The notes under the pieces were generated by a model. It was not told where the DNA came from. It ran no database searches and was given only the letters and a program-made list of their open reading frames with translations. From Bacillota bacterium (GTDB lineage Bacteria; Vulcanimicrobiota; JAJTBE01): a DNA stretch of 64,000 bases. Where the stretch lies: the NCBI GenBank assembly GCA_021287065.1, contig JAJTBE010000018.1:1-64000 (forward strand). The letters run 5' to 3'. The translations under genes were made by a program, and so were the position numbers. Below, piece after piece: positions 27,437 to 36,158 of the stretch (positions within the stretch are counted from its first letter, which is position 1; each line of letters opens with the position of its first letter).

Positions 27437-28225
27437 TTATAGTATCCCTCCCAAAACCTTATGGCACTGGGGGATGAGCCTTACATCCTGAAGAGTGCGC
27501 AGTGCTATATCCTGGAATGTGATGAATCTGGATGTGTTGATATGAAGTTTTGCGTCAGGATGGTTCATCGGCTGGAGAATCAGTGGTATGCGCGGTGAAA
27601 CTGACGCTATTATCTGGCAGGCATATTTGAGTTCTGTCAGATCAAGATCCTCACTGGCTACGATTTTTACAAAAACTCTCTTCTGGGCTGCTATGCGGAG
27701 GAATTCCTCGTGTTCGGTCCAGACATCGCCGGCTCTTGATACTGACGGAGGTTTCATATCCATTGAAACTATATCGATAAAATCAAAAACGCTGGCAAGA
27801 TGTCCGGGGAGAGTGCCGTTGGTTTCGAGATAAATATAGTGTCCCGCCGCTTTGAGCTGGGGCAGCACATTTGCGAGAAACTGTGCGTGCATAAGGGGTT
27901 CACCGCCTGTCAGGGCGATAGTGTGGTGGGGATAATCGTGAAAACGATCGATTATACCAATAAATCTGTCTATTGAAATGGGATTGATTTCTTCCTGAAA
28001 AGCCATTGTTCCGGGTTTCTTCTCAACCCGGCAGGTCTTGGAAATTGACCAGGCATCCTTTGCATCGCAATAGCAACAGGTCAGGTTGCATTGGGAAAAG
28101 CGGACGAAGAGCTGTCTTACGCCGCAATAAATCCCCTCTCCCTGAACTGAAGAAAAAATTTCGTTAATCTGAGCATACTGTGCGGGATCTTTAAATCCGG
28201 GTACCCGTGATGCAAACATGTCCAT
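27437..28225 (-). CDS. queE: 7-carboxy-7-deazaguanine synthase
   Basis: A 262-residue radical SAM enzyme that converts 6-carboxytetrahydropterin to 7-carboxy-7-deazaguanine in queuosine biosynthesis. NEIFSSVQGEG, the cluster-binding Cys46, Cys50 and Cys53 in CNLTCCYC, the DAKDAW phrase, TGGEPLMH and YLETNGTLPG are all visible. ATG 28225 follows GAGG by 9 nt. No other queuosine gene is in the window. It lies in an apparent operon with an M48-like peptidase upstream and a membrane protein downstream. Confidence 0.93.
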   Translation of the reverse strand: MDMFASRVPGFKDPAQYAQINEIFSSVQGEGIYCGVRQLFVRFSQCNLTCCYCDAKDAWSISKTCRVEKKPGTMAFQEEINPISIDRFIGIIDRFHDYPHHTIALTGGEPLMHAQFLANVLPQLKAAGHYIYLETNGTLPGHLASVFDFIDIVSMDMKPPSVSRAGDVWTEHEEFLRIAAQKRVFVKIVASEDLDLTELKYACQIIASVSPRIPLILQPMNHPDAKLHINTSRFITFQDIALRTLQDVRLIPQCHKVLGGIL

Positions 28226-28236
28226 TGTGACTACCT

Positions 28237-29145
28237 CTATTTGTATCCATATTGTCTTGCTGCTTCTCTGATATATTTTATCCTTTCCGAGCAGCGGGGG
28301 TGTGTTCTGATATAAGCATTTTCCGTGCCGAGGATCTTCTCCAGTTTTTCTGCAAATTTAAGCCAGGTAACAAAACCTTCGACAGAGTATCCTGAGGCAA
28401 GAAGCCATCTTGTGGCTGTGGTGTCAGCTTCTTTTTCAAGTTCCTGATTGATTTTAGCCGACATATATTGGTTAACGGAGTTCTGAAAAACTCTGGGATC
28501 GTTCTGGGATGAAAGCTGCTGGTTGGACTGCGCCATTCTCTGAAGTTTAATCTTTATATGATCAAGCATACAATGGCTTCCCTCGTGGCACATCCATGAT
28601 GCAAGCATTTCCTTAAACAGAACCGCCGCCTGCTGTTGCTGCTGAGCGGTAAGGGGTCCTACCGGCGGCAGATTGAAGGGGTTGGCGGTATCATAATAAT
28701 TGGTGGTATCCTGTCCCATCTGGTGAGATCGGCTTGTCTTAGCCACATTGTATGCAAGCTGATCTATGTAGCGGTTGTCGAGGCCTCCGTAATAGACCTT
28801 ACCCATTGCCAGATAACGCAGGCTGTCGAGAAGAAGTGAATCGAATATAATCAACCTGTAAAACGAAACAGCATTAAAACCAAGCCGGCTGGGACATACG
28901 AGAAAAACAATCTGTTTATCCTCGCCAAAAACCTGATAGATAGTGGAATTGATATTGCCTGCTATCTCGTTGAGATAACCGTTATAGCGGGAATCCTGGG
29001 AGTACATAGTGGAAAACTGGGCATACATCTGCTGATCGTAATATTGCAGCTGCTGTTCCAGAGACTGGGCTGCCACAGTAACAAATCCCGCCATAAAGCA
29101 GAAGAGCAGGATCAGGGCGATTACATTTTTGTTCAATTTTCTCAT
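28237..29145 (-). CDS. M48-like metallopeptidase, exported
   Basis: A 302-residue protein with a signal peptide (VIALILLFCFMAGFVTVAAQ) and a zinc-peptidase motif HEGSH (His187, Glu188, His191) preceded by WMC, followed by KEADTTATRWLLASGY, in which the Glu supplies the third zinc ligand, and ending with THPRCSERIKYI, the usual C-terminal phrase of M48 (BepA/Loip-like) peptidases. These degrade or mature periplasmic and outer-membrane proteins. ATG 29145 has GGGAG 8 nt upstream. Eleven nt before queE. Confidence 0.88.
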   Translation of the reverse strand: MRKLNKNVIALILLFCFMAGFVTVAAQSLEQQLQYYDQQMYAQFSTMYSQDSRYNGYLNEIAGNINSTIYQVFGEDKQIVFLVCPSRLGFNAVSFYRLIIFDSLLLDSLRYLAMGKVYYGGLDNRYIDQLAYNVAKTSRSHQMGQDTTNYYDTANPFNLPPVGPLTAQQQQQAAVLFKEMLASWMCHEGSHCMLDHIKIKLQRMAQSNQQLSSQNDPRVFQNSVNQYMSAKINQELEKEADTTATRWLLASGYSVEGFVTWLKFAEKLEKILGTENAYIRTHPRCSERIKYIREAARQYGYK

Positions 29146-29225
29146 AAATAGCTCCCAATAAGGATAATCCACAGATATACAATTATAGTATTTTTAGCCG
29201 TTTCGATCAATGATTTTTGTTATCA

Positions 29226-30833
29226 TCAATTATTTTGAGGTTTGAAACCCGGCTGAGTCAGGTTAGACGATGAGGGCTGGGACGGTTTATTCTCACCGGC
29301 TTTCCATATATAGATATTATAATAATCGGCTCCGGTTGATTTAAACCAGTAAAGGTAACTTTCGGTTGAAACTCCGGTTAATCCGTTTGAGGGCCAGGGG
29401 TTTTCAGGGGCTGAAGGCGCTCCTGTGGGGGAAGGCGATGGTGAAACAGTCGGAGAAGGGATAGGTTCTGTTCCATCGGGATAGGCATTTAGCACAGCCT
29501 GACTTACAACGCTGAAACCTTCGGGCATTCCGTCGGGAAGCACATACCATCCGTCGCTTCTGCCCGCCCAGCCGCAGGAAAGATGAAAAGTATTGTTTGA
29601 TTCATCATAACCGTCGGTATTAAGGGCATGCCCCTTTGTCATATCCTCATCATTGATTCCGAGAAATACCGGAACCCCGGATTTAAGATTGGTGATTATA
29701 TCTGTTGATGAAAAAGGCGTATTATAGAAAGATACGATATATGCGGAAGAATATCCGAGCCTGTCCTTTAATCTGTTCACAAGAGTCGCCATACTTGCAC
29801 CAGATTCATCACTGGTGAAATCCATTTTTACAAGAACGGCGCAGGCATAACTCAACTGCGCTCTTGCTTCTGCAGAGGGGTTGCTGTTGTTGTAATTCAA
29901 ACCTGAAAAACCGGCGTTTGCCGCTTCTACATAGATTTTTCGTGTTGCTGTGGTGTAGTTGTCGGAGGATGTAAAAGAAACAGATGTTGGAGTCTGCCAG
30001 TAGTTGAGATGCTGGGAAAGTGAAGTTGCAACGCACCCAACCACAGTCTGAAGCCCGGTTTCGGGATCCATGGGGCAGTCATAATTGTAAGGAGCTTCCT
30101 GACTCCAGGTTCCGAATGAAAACAGAGGTCCCCATATCGTTCCGTCTTTTGCCGTATTTTTTTCCGAGTTGAGAAGCTCCGCCCGTTTTGCCCTGTTTTC
30201 CGCAATTACGGATGCTGATATTCTGCCTTCTGCTTCAGCTTTCTTTCTCAGTGAAATATCTCTTCGAATCATATTGAGAAGAATATTGCCGCTGTTTTCC
30301 GACATATCAAAATCAGAATCGAATGAATAAGCCAGAACCGGAGGCAGACTGTTGCCGCAGGGGATTACTACATAACCGCAGGGTTCGAGATCCGCTACAT
30401 AAGCTAAATCGGCGCTTTTATCCGCAGATTTTATCATTCGCATGGAAGAAGTTTTCACTGTTCTTGTTATGCTTTTTTCGGTACGGATTGAAGAATTTTT
30501 CCGCGCCTGCTGTCCAGAGATAAAATTAGAAGCAGTTTCGAGGGCTTCAGACATTGTTAAAGTCTGAGAGGACATCGCTTTGCTTTTCGAACCGGTTGTA
30601 AAGGACCATTGGGGTCCTGTTGTTACATAACCTGAGCTGCTACAGGCTTCAACCTGCCAGTAATATGCAGTATTGGCATCAAGTCCGGGAGAAGAAGAGG
30701 GAGTTGGCGTAACACTGCCGCCGCCGGAACCGCTGCTTCCTCCTCCGCATCCTGATAATAATGCGAGAACATAAATCACCGCAATACAAAAAGAGAATGC
30801 CCAAAGGTATTGGGATCTGTAACGGTATTTCAT
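29226..30833 (-). CDS. C10-like (streptopain) cysteine peptidase lipoprotein with split FN3
   Basis: A 535-residue lipoprotein (lipobox LLSGC). The central part has the peptidase C10 catalytic Cys267 in VVGCVATSLSQHLNYW and His402 in GHALNTDGYD, followed by HLSCGWAGRSDGWY. Before it, residues about 45-80 (LDANTAYYWQVEACSSSG to WSFTTG) are the second half of a fibronectin-III-like domain. After a Pro/Ser linker, the last 60 residues (SAPENPWPSNGLTGVSTES) are the first half of such a domain. So the protease is framed by the two halves in swapped order. ATG follows AAGGAG. The product should be membrane-anchored and outside the cytoplasm. Confidence 0.85.
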   Translation of the reverse strand: MKYRYRSQYLWAFSFCIAVIYVLALLSGCGGGSSGSGGGSVTPTPSSSPGLDANTAYYWQVEACSSSGYVTTGPQWSFTTGSKSKAMSSQTLTMSEALETASNFISGQQARKNSSIRTEKSITRTVKTSSMRMIKSADKSADLAYVADLEPCGYVVIPCGNSLPPVLAYSFDSDFDMSENSGNILLNMIRRDISLRKKAEAEGRISASVIAENRAKRAELLNSEKNTAKDGTIWGPLFSFGTWSQEAPYNYDCPMDPETGLQTVVGCVATSLSQHLNYWQTPTSVSFTSSDNYTTATRKIYVEAANAGFSGLNYNNSNPSAEARAQLSYACAVLVKMDFTSDESGASMATLVNRLKDRLGYSSAYIVSFYNTPFSSTDIITNLKSGVPVFLGINDEDMTKGHALNTDGYDESNNTFHLSCGWAGRSDGWYVLPDGMPEGFSVVSQAVLNAYPDGTEPIPSPTVSPSPSPTGAPSAPENPWPSNGLTGVSTESYLYWFKSTGADYYNIYIWKAGENKPSQPSSSNLTQPGFKPQNN

Positions 30834-31086
30834 AGCATTTCTCCTTCGAAGCTTTAGCGGGTTTGTGAATGAAGCCTGATAAAATCATAACATTTTTTTA
30901 CTTTTTCAAATCTATCTGTTCCCAAAGTCCCAACCTCCTTTTTTCTATGCATGAATATTTTCTGTAAACCTATAATATTTCCCTGTTTTTTGCAAATAAA
31001 AGCAAATTTACAATATGGCAGGGAATTTATATCACGCAAAGAAAGGAAACTTGGGTTTTTATTCAAATACGACGGAGGTTTTGGCA

Positions 31087-31566
31087 TTGGATTTTATTGA
31101 AGATATTTTTGATGACATGTTTGACGGGAAAAAGAAGAAACATGGGCAGGGACATGGCGGCCATTATCACGACGATCACCACCGCCGCCGTACAAAAAAT
31201 GATGACGACGACCACGACGATTATGAAAGCCGGCAGAGCCGCTATGGCTACGGCTACGATGACAACGACAACGGAGACTACAGACGCCGGGGCGGAGGCG
31301 GATACAGGGAAGAACCTCCGGCAAGAACCCGCGACTATCCCCCAAACCGTCCGGAATATCAGGAAGAAAGGGATTTCACCCCTCAGCGTCCCTCTCATGG
31401 CGGAGGTTTTACCGAGTGCCAGAGCTGCAGTGTTCCAATGAAGCCCGGAGACAGATACTGTCCCGGATGCGGATCGCCGGCTTCTGCAGGCAGGCACTGT
31501 GCAAGCTGCGGAGCAAAAATGGAGCCGGGAATGAAATTCTGCCCCGGATGCGGCAACAGAGCCTGA
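31087..31566 (+). CDS. His/Asp-rich protein with double zinc ribbon
   Basis: A 159-residue protein. An acidic N-terminus (DFIEDIFDDMFDG) leads into a His-rich stretch with HGGHYHDDHH, an acidic and Arg/Gly-rich disordered linker, and two C-terminal zinc ribbons (CQSCSVP..CPGCG and CASCGAK..CPGCG). It probably binds metal and a partner. No signal peptide. No ATG fits; I start at TTG 31087, which lies 8 nt after GGAGG. Followed closely by the dipeptidase gene. Confidence 0.7.
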   Translation: MDFIEDIFDDMFDGKKKKHGQGHGGHYHDDHHRRRTKNDDDDHDDYESRQSRYGYGYDDNDNGDYRRRGGGGYREEPPARTRDYPPNRPEYQEERDFTPQRPSHGGGFTECQSCSVPMKPGDRYCPGCGSPASAGRHCASCGAKMEPGMKFCPGCGNRA

Positions 31567-31591
31567 TAATCAAATATTAGGGAGAACTTAT

Positions 31592-32626
31592 ATGAAGCTG
31601 AGAAAATATAGTCTTGCTTTAGTTTTACTATTTTTCCTTACACTGTTTTATCCGTGTCATGCGGATATACTTCAGGAAATCGGGCCAAAACCGGCTCCCC
31701 TGAAGGCAAAGTGGAAAGGATTAACCGGAAAATATAAAAGCGGTAAGGAAGAATACCTGCTTCTCGAAAAAAACTCGACTCTGTTCCTCTGGGAAAAGAA
31801 TTCTGGTTATACTCAACTCAGGGAGAAAGGGAAAGATGTTTTTGAGACTCTCCCCCCTGATAAATACGGCATGGGAACACTCAGATTTGTCAGAGATAAA
31901 AAAGGTGAAGCTGTGTTAGTCAGCTGGGGTAAAGTGATGTTTCAGAGGGAGTTCTTCGGATCAGAAGGAGGAAAAACTTTCAAGATAAAGCCTCTTTATC
32001 CGGTGGAATCTCTGAGAGGGGATGCGATGAAAGCTATTCCCCCGGAAGAGAATGGAATTTTCAACAAACCGGAATTAACTGAAGTTGTTAAACTGGATCC
32101 GGCAATAAAACTGGAAATCCGTTATGCAACAACCAATAATTTTATGGGCGCTGCATTTTATTCGGAACCGAGGGCATTTCTTCAGAAGCCTGCTGCACAG
32201 GCGGTAGTCAGGGCTAAGGAGAAACTGGCGAAACTCGGTTACGGAATTCTCATATATGATGCTTACAGACCCTGGTATGTTACAAAAATGTTCTGGGAAG
32301 CAACTCCGGAAAAACAGAAGATGTTTGTTGCAAACCCTGAAAAAGGTTCACGCCACAACAGGGGATGCGCAGTGGATTTGACTCTCATTGATCTGAAAAC
32401 GGGAAAACCGGTGGAAATGACCAGCGGATACGATGAATTTTCGGAAAGAGCTTATTCCGACTATGTGGGCGAAACTTCACAGGCAAGATGGCACAGGGAA
32501 CTCCTCAGAAAAGTGATGGAAAGCGAAGGCTTCAAAATCAACCCTGAGGAATGGTGGCATTTCGACTATGACGGATGGCAGAGCTGGAAAATAATGAACA
32601 TTCCCTTTGAGGATATTGGAAAATAA
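31592..32626 (+). CDS. D-alanyl-D-alanine dipeptidase-like (M15D) protein
   Basis: A 344-residue exported protein with a signal peptide (SLALVLLFFLTLFYPCHA). Residues about 25-135 form a beta-rich domain (LTGKYKSGKEEYLLLEK) similar to the one often fused to such enzymes. The catalytic domain has YDAYRPW, zinc ligands His255 and Asp262 in SRHNRGCAVDLTL, and Glu320 and His323 in EWWHF, as in VanX/DdpX, which cleave D-Ala-D-Ala. Its natural role is likely peptidoglycan recycling; vancomycin resistance would need vanH/A partners, not seen. AGGGAG precedes the start. A terminator follows. Confidence 0.9.
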   Translation: MKLRKYSLALVLLFFLTLFYPCHADILQEIGPKPAPLKAKWKGLTGKYKSGKEEYLLLEKNSTLFLWEKNSGYTQLREKGKDVFETLPPDKYGMGTLRFVRDKKGEAVLVSWGKVMFQREFFGSEGGKTFKIKPLYPVESLRGDAMKAIPPEENGIFNKPELTEVVKLDPAIKLEIRYATTNNFMGAAFYSEPRAFLQKPAAQAVVRAKEKLAKLGYGILIYDAYRPWYVTKMFWEATPEKQKMFVANPEKGSRHNRGCAVDLTLIDLKTGKPVEMTSGYDEFSERAYSDYVGETSQARWHRELLRKVMESEGFKINPEEWWHFDYDGWQSWKIMNIPFEDIGK

Positions 32627-32632
32627 GCAAAA

Positions 32633-32658
32633 GAGCCGTTGAATAACGGCTCTTTTTA
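32633..32658. terminator. Rho-independent terminator
   Basis: GAGCCGTT and AACGGCTC pair around GAAT and five T follow on the plus strand; the preceding AAAA allows it to work partly for the converging minus-strand gene. It lies 7 bases after the dipeptidase stop. Confidence 0.85.
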
Positions 32659-32685
32659 TATTGATTAACTGATTTGACTGATTGA

Positions 32686-33534
32686 TTACATTTTCTGTCC
32701 CTGCTGGAGAATCTGCTGAGGATTGACTCCGGCATTCTGGAGTGTGCCCTGAACGAGCTGTTCTGTCTGCTGGTTGAGCTGGGCATTGCCCTGTTTTGCC
32801 TGCTGATAGTCTGTAACCAGTTTCTGAACTGCCTGTCCGCCGCCCTGAATCTGCTGCATTCCACCCATCGGGTTCATACCGCCCATAGGATTCTGGTTCA
32901 TTCCGCCCATCTGCTGAACGCCGCCCATCTGGTTGACTCCGCCCATTGCATTGACTCCACCCATCTGGTTCTGCTGGCCGCCCTGCTGAGCTGCCATTAC
33001 TGCCTGACAGTCCTGAGTGAGAACCTGATTCCAGTCCTGCTGTGCCTGCTGGGGATTTGCAGCCTGCTGAGCCTGTTTGCCTTCGCCTGCTTTTTCTGCA
33101 GCTCCTTCTTCTCCGGCTTTGTCACATTTCTGTCCGTCTTTGGCTTTTTCCATTTCTTCCAGTTTTTTCTTCATCTCTTCGAGCTGATCTTTCAGATCTT
33201 TTACGGTGTCGTCTTTTTCAGCTTCTTTGCCTTCCTTGGCTTCCTTACCTTCTTTGCCCTCTTTGGCTTCTTTGCCATCTTTGTTTTTATCAGTTTCTTT
33301 GCCTTTTTCGGTTTCTTTGGTTTCTTTGGTTTTATCTACATCTTTAGCTTCTTTTGCTTCTTTGGAAACTTCTACCTTATCGGTAGTGTCAGTTTGTTTG
33401 GGCTCTTCGGCCTTTTTGGGGGCTTCCGCCTGCTTTGGTTCAGCTTTGGGGGCAGCTTGCTGAGTCTGCTGTACCTGACCGGCGTGGCCGCCGCCTTCAT
33501 GGGATCCACCTATTTTTCTGATTGCATCTGACAT
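32686..33534 (-). CDS. Low-complexity Lys/Glu and Met-Gly-Gly repeat protein
   Basis: A 282-residue protein of striking composition. Residues 20-50 are Gln/Ala/Pro/Lys-rich; DKVEVS (52-57) is a short motif shared with three other small proteins in this window; 55-140 are Lys/Glu-rich with KEAKEGKE repeats and a coiled coil; 170-235 carry many units of the type NQMGGV/NPMGGM; the end is a Gln-rich amphipathic segment. No signal peptide. ATG follows AAGGAG; a perfect 19-base inverted repeat at 33555 precedes the ribosome site. No family recognised. Confidence 0.75.
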   Translation of the reverse strand: MSDAIRKIGGSHEGGGHAGQVQQTQQAAPKAEPKQAEAPKKAEEPKQTDTTDKVEVSKEAKEAKDVDKTKETKETEKGKETDKNKDGKEAKEGKEGKEAKEGKEAEKDDTVKDLKDQLEEMKKKLEEMEKAKDGQKCDKAGEEGAAEKAGEGKQAQQAANPQQAQQDWNQVLTQDCQAVMAAQQGGQQNQMGGVNAMGGVNQMGGVQQMGGMNQNPMGGMNPMGGMQQIQGGGQAVQKLVTDYQQAKQGNAQLNQQTEQLVQGTLQNAGVNPQQILQQGQKM

Positions 33535-33554
33535 ACTGAAATCTCCTTTCGATT

Positions 33555-33573
33555 ACTCAAAGTATCTTTGAGT
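33555..33573. promoter_or_regulatory. 19-base inverted repeat before the ribosome site
   Basis: ACTCAAAG and CTTTGAGT flank TAT, a perfect dyad about 20 bases upstream of the start codon at 33534. It could be an operator or a leader hairpin controlling translation of the repeat protein. Confidence 0.5.
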
Positions 33574-33716
33574 TCACCGCCAAATTCTGGCAATTTTTGA
33601 ATTTCACAAATTCTTACAATTCTATGACGACTGCATCCCTCATATCCCCTTTCGGTCATCATAACAATCATCTTCTTGATGAAATTATATCATGGGAAAT
33701 CAATAACAACAATCGG

Positions 33717-33729
33717 CAATTTGTTAACG
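33717..33729. promoter_or_regulatory. GTTAAC site upstream of repeat protein
   Basis: AATTTGTTAACG matches the recurring GTTAAC palindromes seen at 14537, 18804, 40882 and 42518. It lies about 185 bases before the start of the minus-strand gene and about 110 before hypF. Confidence 0.4.
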
Positions 33730-33800
33730 TAAAATTCATTTTGTTACAATCATGTAAAAAAAATGTTAAATAATTGGTAACATTTAACCAATTTTGCCAT

Positions 33801-33829
33801 TTGATTAACATGTTCATCATTGTTATAAT
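33801..33829 (+). promoter_or_regulatory. Sigma70-like promoter of hypF, leaderless
   Basis: TTGATT (33801-33806) and a perfect TATAAT (33824-33829) are 17 bases apart. The ATG of hypF is only 9 bases after the -10 box, so transcription should begin within about 3 bases of the start codon. No ribosome site is present before the ATG, which agrees with a leaderless message. Confidence 0.65.
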
Positions 33830-33838
33830 AAATTTGCC

Positions 33839-36124
33839 ATGAAGCATATAAAACTACACATAAAGGGCATAGTGCAGGGTGTAGGGTTCAGACCCTTCGT
33901 CCACAACCTTGCCTTATCAATGAATCTTAAAGGATATATATTAAACGACAGCCGGGGAGTAACCATTGAGGCTGAAGGCCCGGAAGAGGTTCTGGGGTTG
34001 TTTGCAAATGCGATAGAAACCAATCCCCCCGCCCTTGCGGTTATACAGGAAATATCTCAGGAAATAAATAACAGCCTCGAAAATTATGAGAGTTTTTTTA
34101 TAAAGAAAAGTTATGATAAAGGTGAAAAAACAGTTCTGATTTCACCGGATACCTCTGTCTGTACCGACTGTCTCAGGGAAATGAAGAATCCGGCTGATCC
34201 GAGATTTCATTACCCCTTCATCAACTGCACCAACTGCGGTCCCAGATTTACCATTATCACCGATGTTCCCTATGACAGACACAATACTTCAATGGCAGAA
34301 TTTCCAATGTGCAGCCTGTGTAAAAGCCAATATGAAGATCCCGCGGACAGGCGTTTTCATGCCCAGCCCGTAGCCTGCCCCGTTTGCGGACCACATATTG
34401 TATTGAAAAACTCAAAGGGAGAAGACATCGAAACCGATTCTGAAAGCTGCATTGAAAAAACCGCAGATTTACTGAAAGAAGGGGCTGTTATAGCTGTAAA
34501 GGGAATCGGAGGATACCATCTGGCAGCGGACGCGCTCAACGAAGAAGCAGTGAAGAAAATCCGAAGCAGAAAATTCAGGGAGGATAAGCCTTTTGCCGTA
34601 ATGATGAGATCTGTTGAAGAAGCTGAAAAATTCTGCTTTGCATCAGATACGGAAAAGCAGCTCATGAGTTCATTCCGCTCACCTGTGGTTCTTCTTGAAA
34701 AAAAACAGGAGTGCTTAATTGCGCCTTCAACTGCACCCGACAATAATTATCTTGGTGTTATGCTCCCTTACACCCCGCTTCACAACCTGATTATGGACAG
34801 ATTCGGCTCTCCCCTTGTTATGACTTCCGGCAACATCAGCGAAGAACCTATCGCATACAAAGACGATGACGCTCTCGAAAGGTTGTCTTCCATTGCAGAT
34901 TATTTTCTTATTCACAACAGACCCATACATATCAGATGCGATGATTCCGTAGTCAGAATATTCAACAACAGGGAATATCCTCTGAGAAGATCCCGTGGTT
35001 ATGTCCCCTTCCCCGTTCTGCTGAAAGAAGAATCAAAAATCCCTGTTCTGGCAGTCGGCGGCGAGCTTAAAAACACATTCTGCATACTTCGCGCCAATCA
35101 GGCTTTTCTCTCCCACCATATAGGAGATCTGGAAAATGAGGAGACTTATGATTCTTTTACCAATGGAATCTCACATTTCAGGAAGCTTCTTGGAGTTGAA
35201 CCGACAGCCATAGCTTACGATATGCACCCCCGTTATCTTTCAACTGCTTACGCCACGGAATCTGAGATCAAAACAAAAATCCCCGTTCAGCACCACCATG
35301 CGCATATTGTTTCGTGTATGGCAGACAATGAAATCAACGGGGAAGTTATCGGCATCGCCCTTGACGGCGTTGGATACGGAGATGATCACAGGCTCTGGGG
35401 GTGTGAATTTTTCCTCGCCGATGAAACATCTTACACAAGAAAAATACACCTCGACTATGTAAAACTGCCCGGAGGCGAAAAGGCAATTAGAGAACCCTGG
35501 CGGACAGCGGCAGCTTATCTTTTCGGACAAATGGGAGAAAAAGCTTTTGACTGCATACCCGGTTTAAGGAAATCCGTATCTGAGGACAAAATTTCGATAG
35601 TATCGGATATGATCGAAAATAACATCAACAGCCCTCTTATTTCCAGCACAGGCAGGCTTTTCGACGCTGCAGCGGCGATTGCAGGAGTCAACATTATCAG
35701 CAGGTTTGAGGGACAAGCTGCAATTACTCTTGAAATGATTGCAGATAAGCACGAAACAGGAGAATACCCCATTGAATTCATAACCGGCGGAGATATGAAA
35801 ATTATAAACCCTTACCCCATTCTGTTTTCACTTTATGAAGACATAAAGAAAGGCGCTGAAAAATCTACGGCAGCAGGCAAATTCCATAATACTGCCGCTT
35901 CAATGGCGGCTGCCGGAGCAGAAATAATAAGAAATGAAACAGGAAATAACAGAGTGGTGCTTTCAGGGGGAGTTTTTCAGAATATGATACTCTTGGGCAA
36001 AGTAATAACTTTGCTTGAGAAAAAGGGGTTTGATGTATTCTTCCACAGGCGGGTTCCCTGCAACGACGGAGGAATCTCACTGGGACAAGCTGTTATTGCT
36101 GTAAACAGAATAAGGAAAATATAA
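33839..36124 (+). CDS. hypF: Carbamoyltransferase HypF
   Basis: A 761-residue hydrogenase maturation protein that makes carbamoyl-AMP and passes the carbamoyl group to HypE for the CN ligands of the NiFe site. In order: acylphosphatase domain (1-90, GIVQGVGFRPFVHNLA), two zinc-finger pairs (CTDC..CTNC and CSLC..CPVC, 105-190), a YrdC-like domain (about 200-385, with KGIGGYHLAADA), and the Kae1-like domain (about 395-760) with HHHAHIVS and ALDGVGYG. Length is normal. It appears leaderless, and runs opposite to the hypC-A-B-D cluster 2 kb away. Confidence 0.96.
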   Translation: MKHIKLHIKGIVQGVGFRPFVHNLALSMNLKGYILNDSRGVTIEAEGPEEVLGLFANAIETNPPALAVIQEISQEINNSLENYESFFIKKSYDKGEKTVLISPDTSVCTDCLREMKNPADPRFHYPFINCTNCGPRFTIITDVPYDRHNTSMAEFPMCSLCKSQYEDPADRRFHAQPVACPVCGPHIVLKNSKGEDIETDSESCIEKTADLLKEGAVIAVKGIGGYHLAADALNEEAVKKIRSRKFREDKPFAVMMRSVEEAEKFCFASDTEKQLMSSFRSPVVLLEKKQECLIAPSTAPDNNYLGVMLPYTPLHNLIMDRFGSPLVMTSGNISEEPIAYKDDDALERLSSIADYFLIHNRPIHIRCDDSVVRIFNNREYPLRRSRGYVPFPVLLKEESKIPVLAVGGELKNTFCILRANQAFLSHHIGDLENEETYDSFTNGISHFRKLLGVEPTAIAYDMHPRYLSTAYATESEIKTKIPVQHHHAHIVSCMADNEINGEVIGIALDGVGYGDDHRLWGCEFFLADETSYTRKIHLDYVKLPGGEKAIREPWRTAAAYLFGQMGEKAFDCIPGLRKSVSEDKISIVSDMIENNINSPLISSTGRLFDAAAAIAGVNIISRFEGQAAITLEMIADKHETGEYPIEFITGGDMKIINPYPILFSLYEDIKKGAEKSTAAGKFHNTAASMAAAGAEIIRNETGNNRVVLSGGVFQNMILLGKVITLLEKKGFDVFFHRRVPCNDGGISLGQAVIAVNRIRKI

Positions 36125-36158
36125 TAAAAACCAACGCTCAGATTCCGGTTTGGCACTT

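Larger units (their letters stand above)
33535..33838. other. Divergent promoter region
   Basis: About 300 bases between a minus-strand repeat protein and plus-strand hypF. Besides the hypF promoter and the 33555 inverted repeat, it holds TTTGTTAACG at 33719-33728 and a GTTAAAT/ATTTAAC inverted repeat near 33764-33787. The density of GTTAA sites suggests regulator binding. Confidence 0.5.

Noticed and set aside
31097-31441. Alternative frames over the His/Asp-rich zinc-ribbon gene
   Set aside because: Several long frames exist in both directions because of the repetitive GAC/CAC codons. Only the frame ending in two zinc ribbons with a GGAGG ribosome site makes a sensible protein.
31592-32626. 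Vancomycin-resistance cassette
   Set aside because: The enzyme is VanX-like, but no vanH, vanA/B-type ligase or VanRS pair is adjacent. An exported M15D enzyme with a fused beta domain fits cell-wall turnover better.
33042-33463. Leu/Ser-rich plus-strand frames opposite the Lys/Glu repeat gene
   Set aside because: They are the antisense of KEA/KEG codons, with no ribosome site and no sensible domain.
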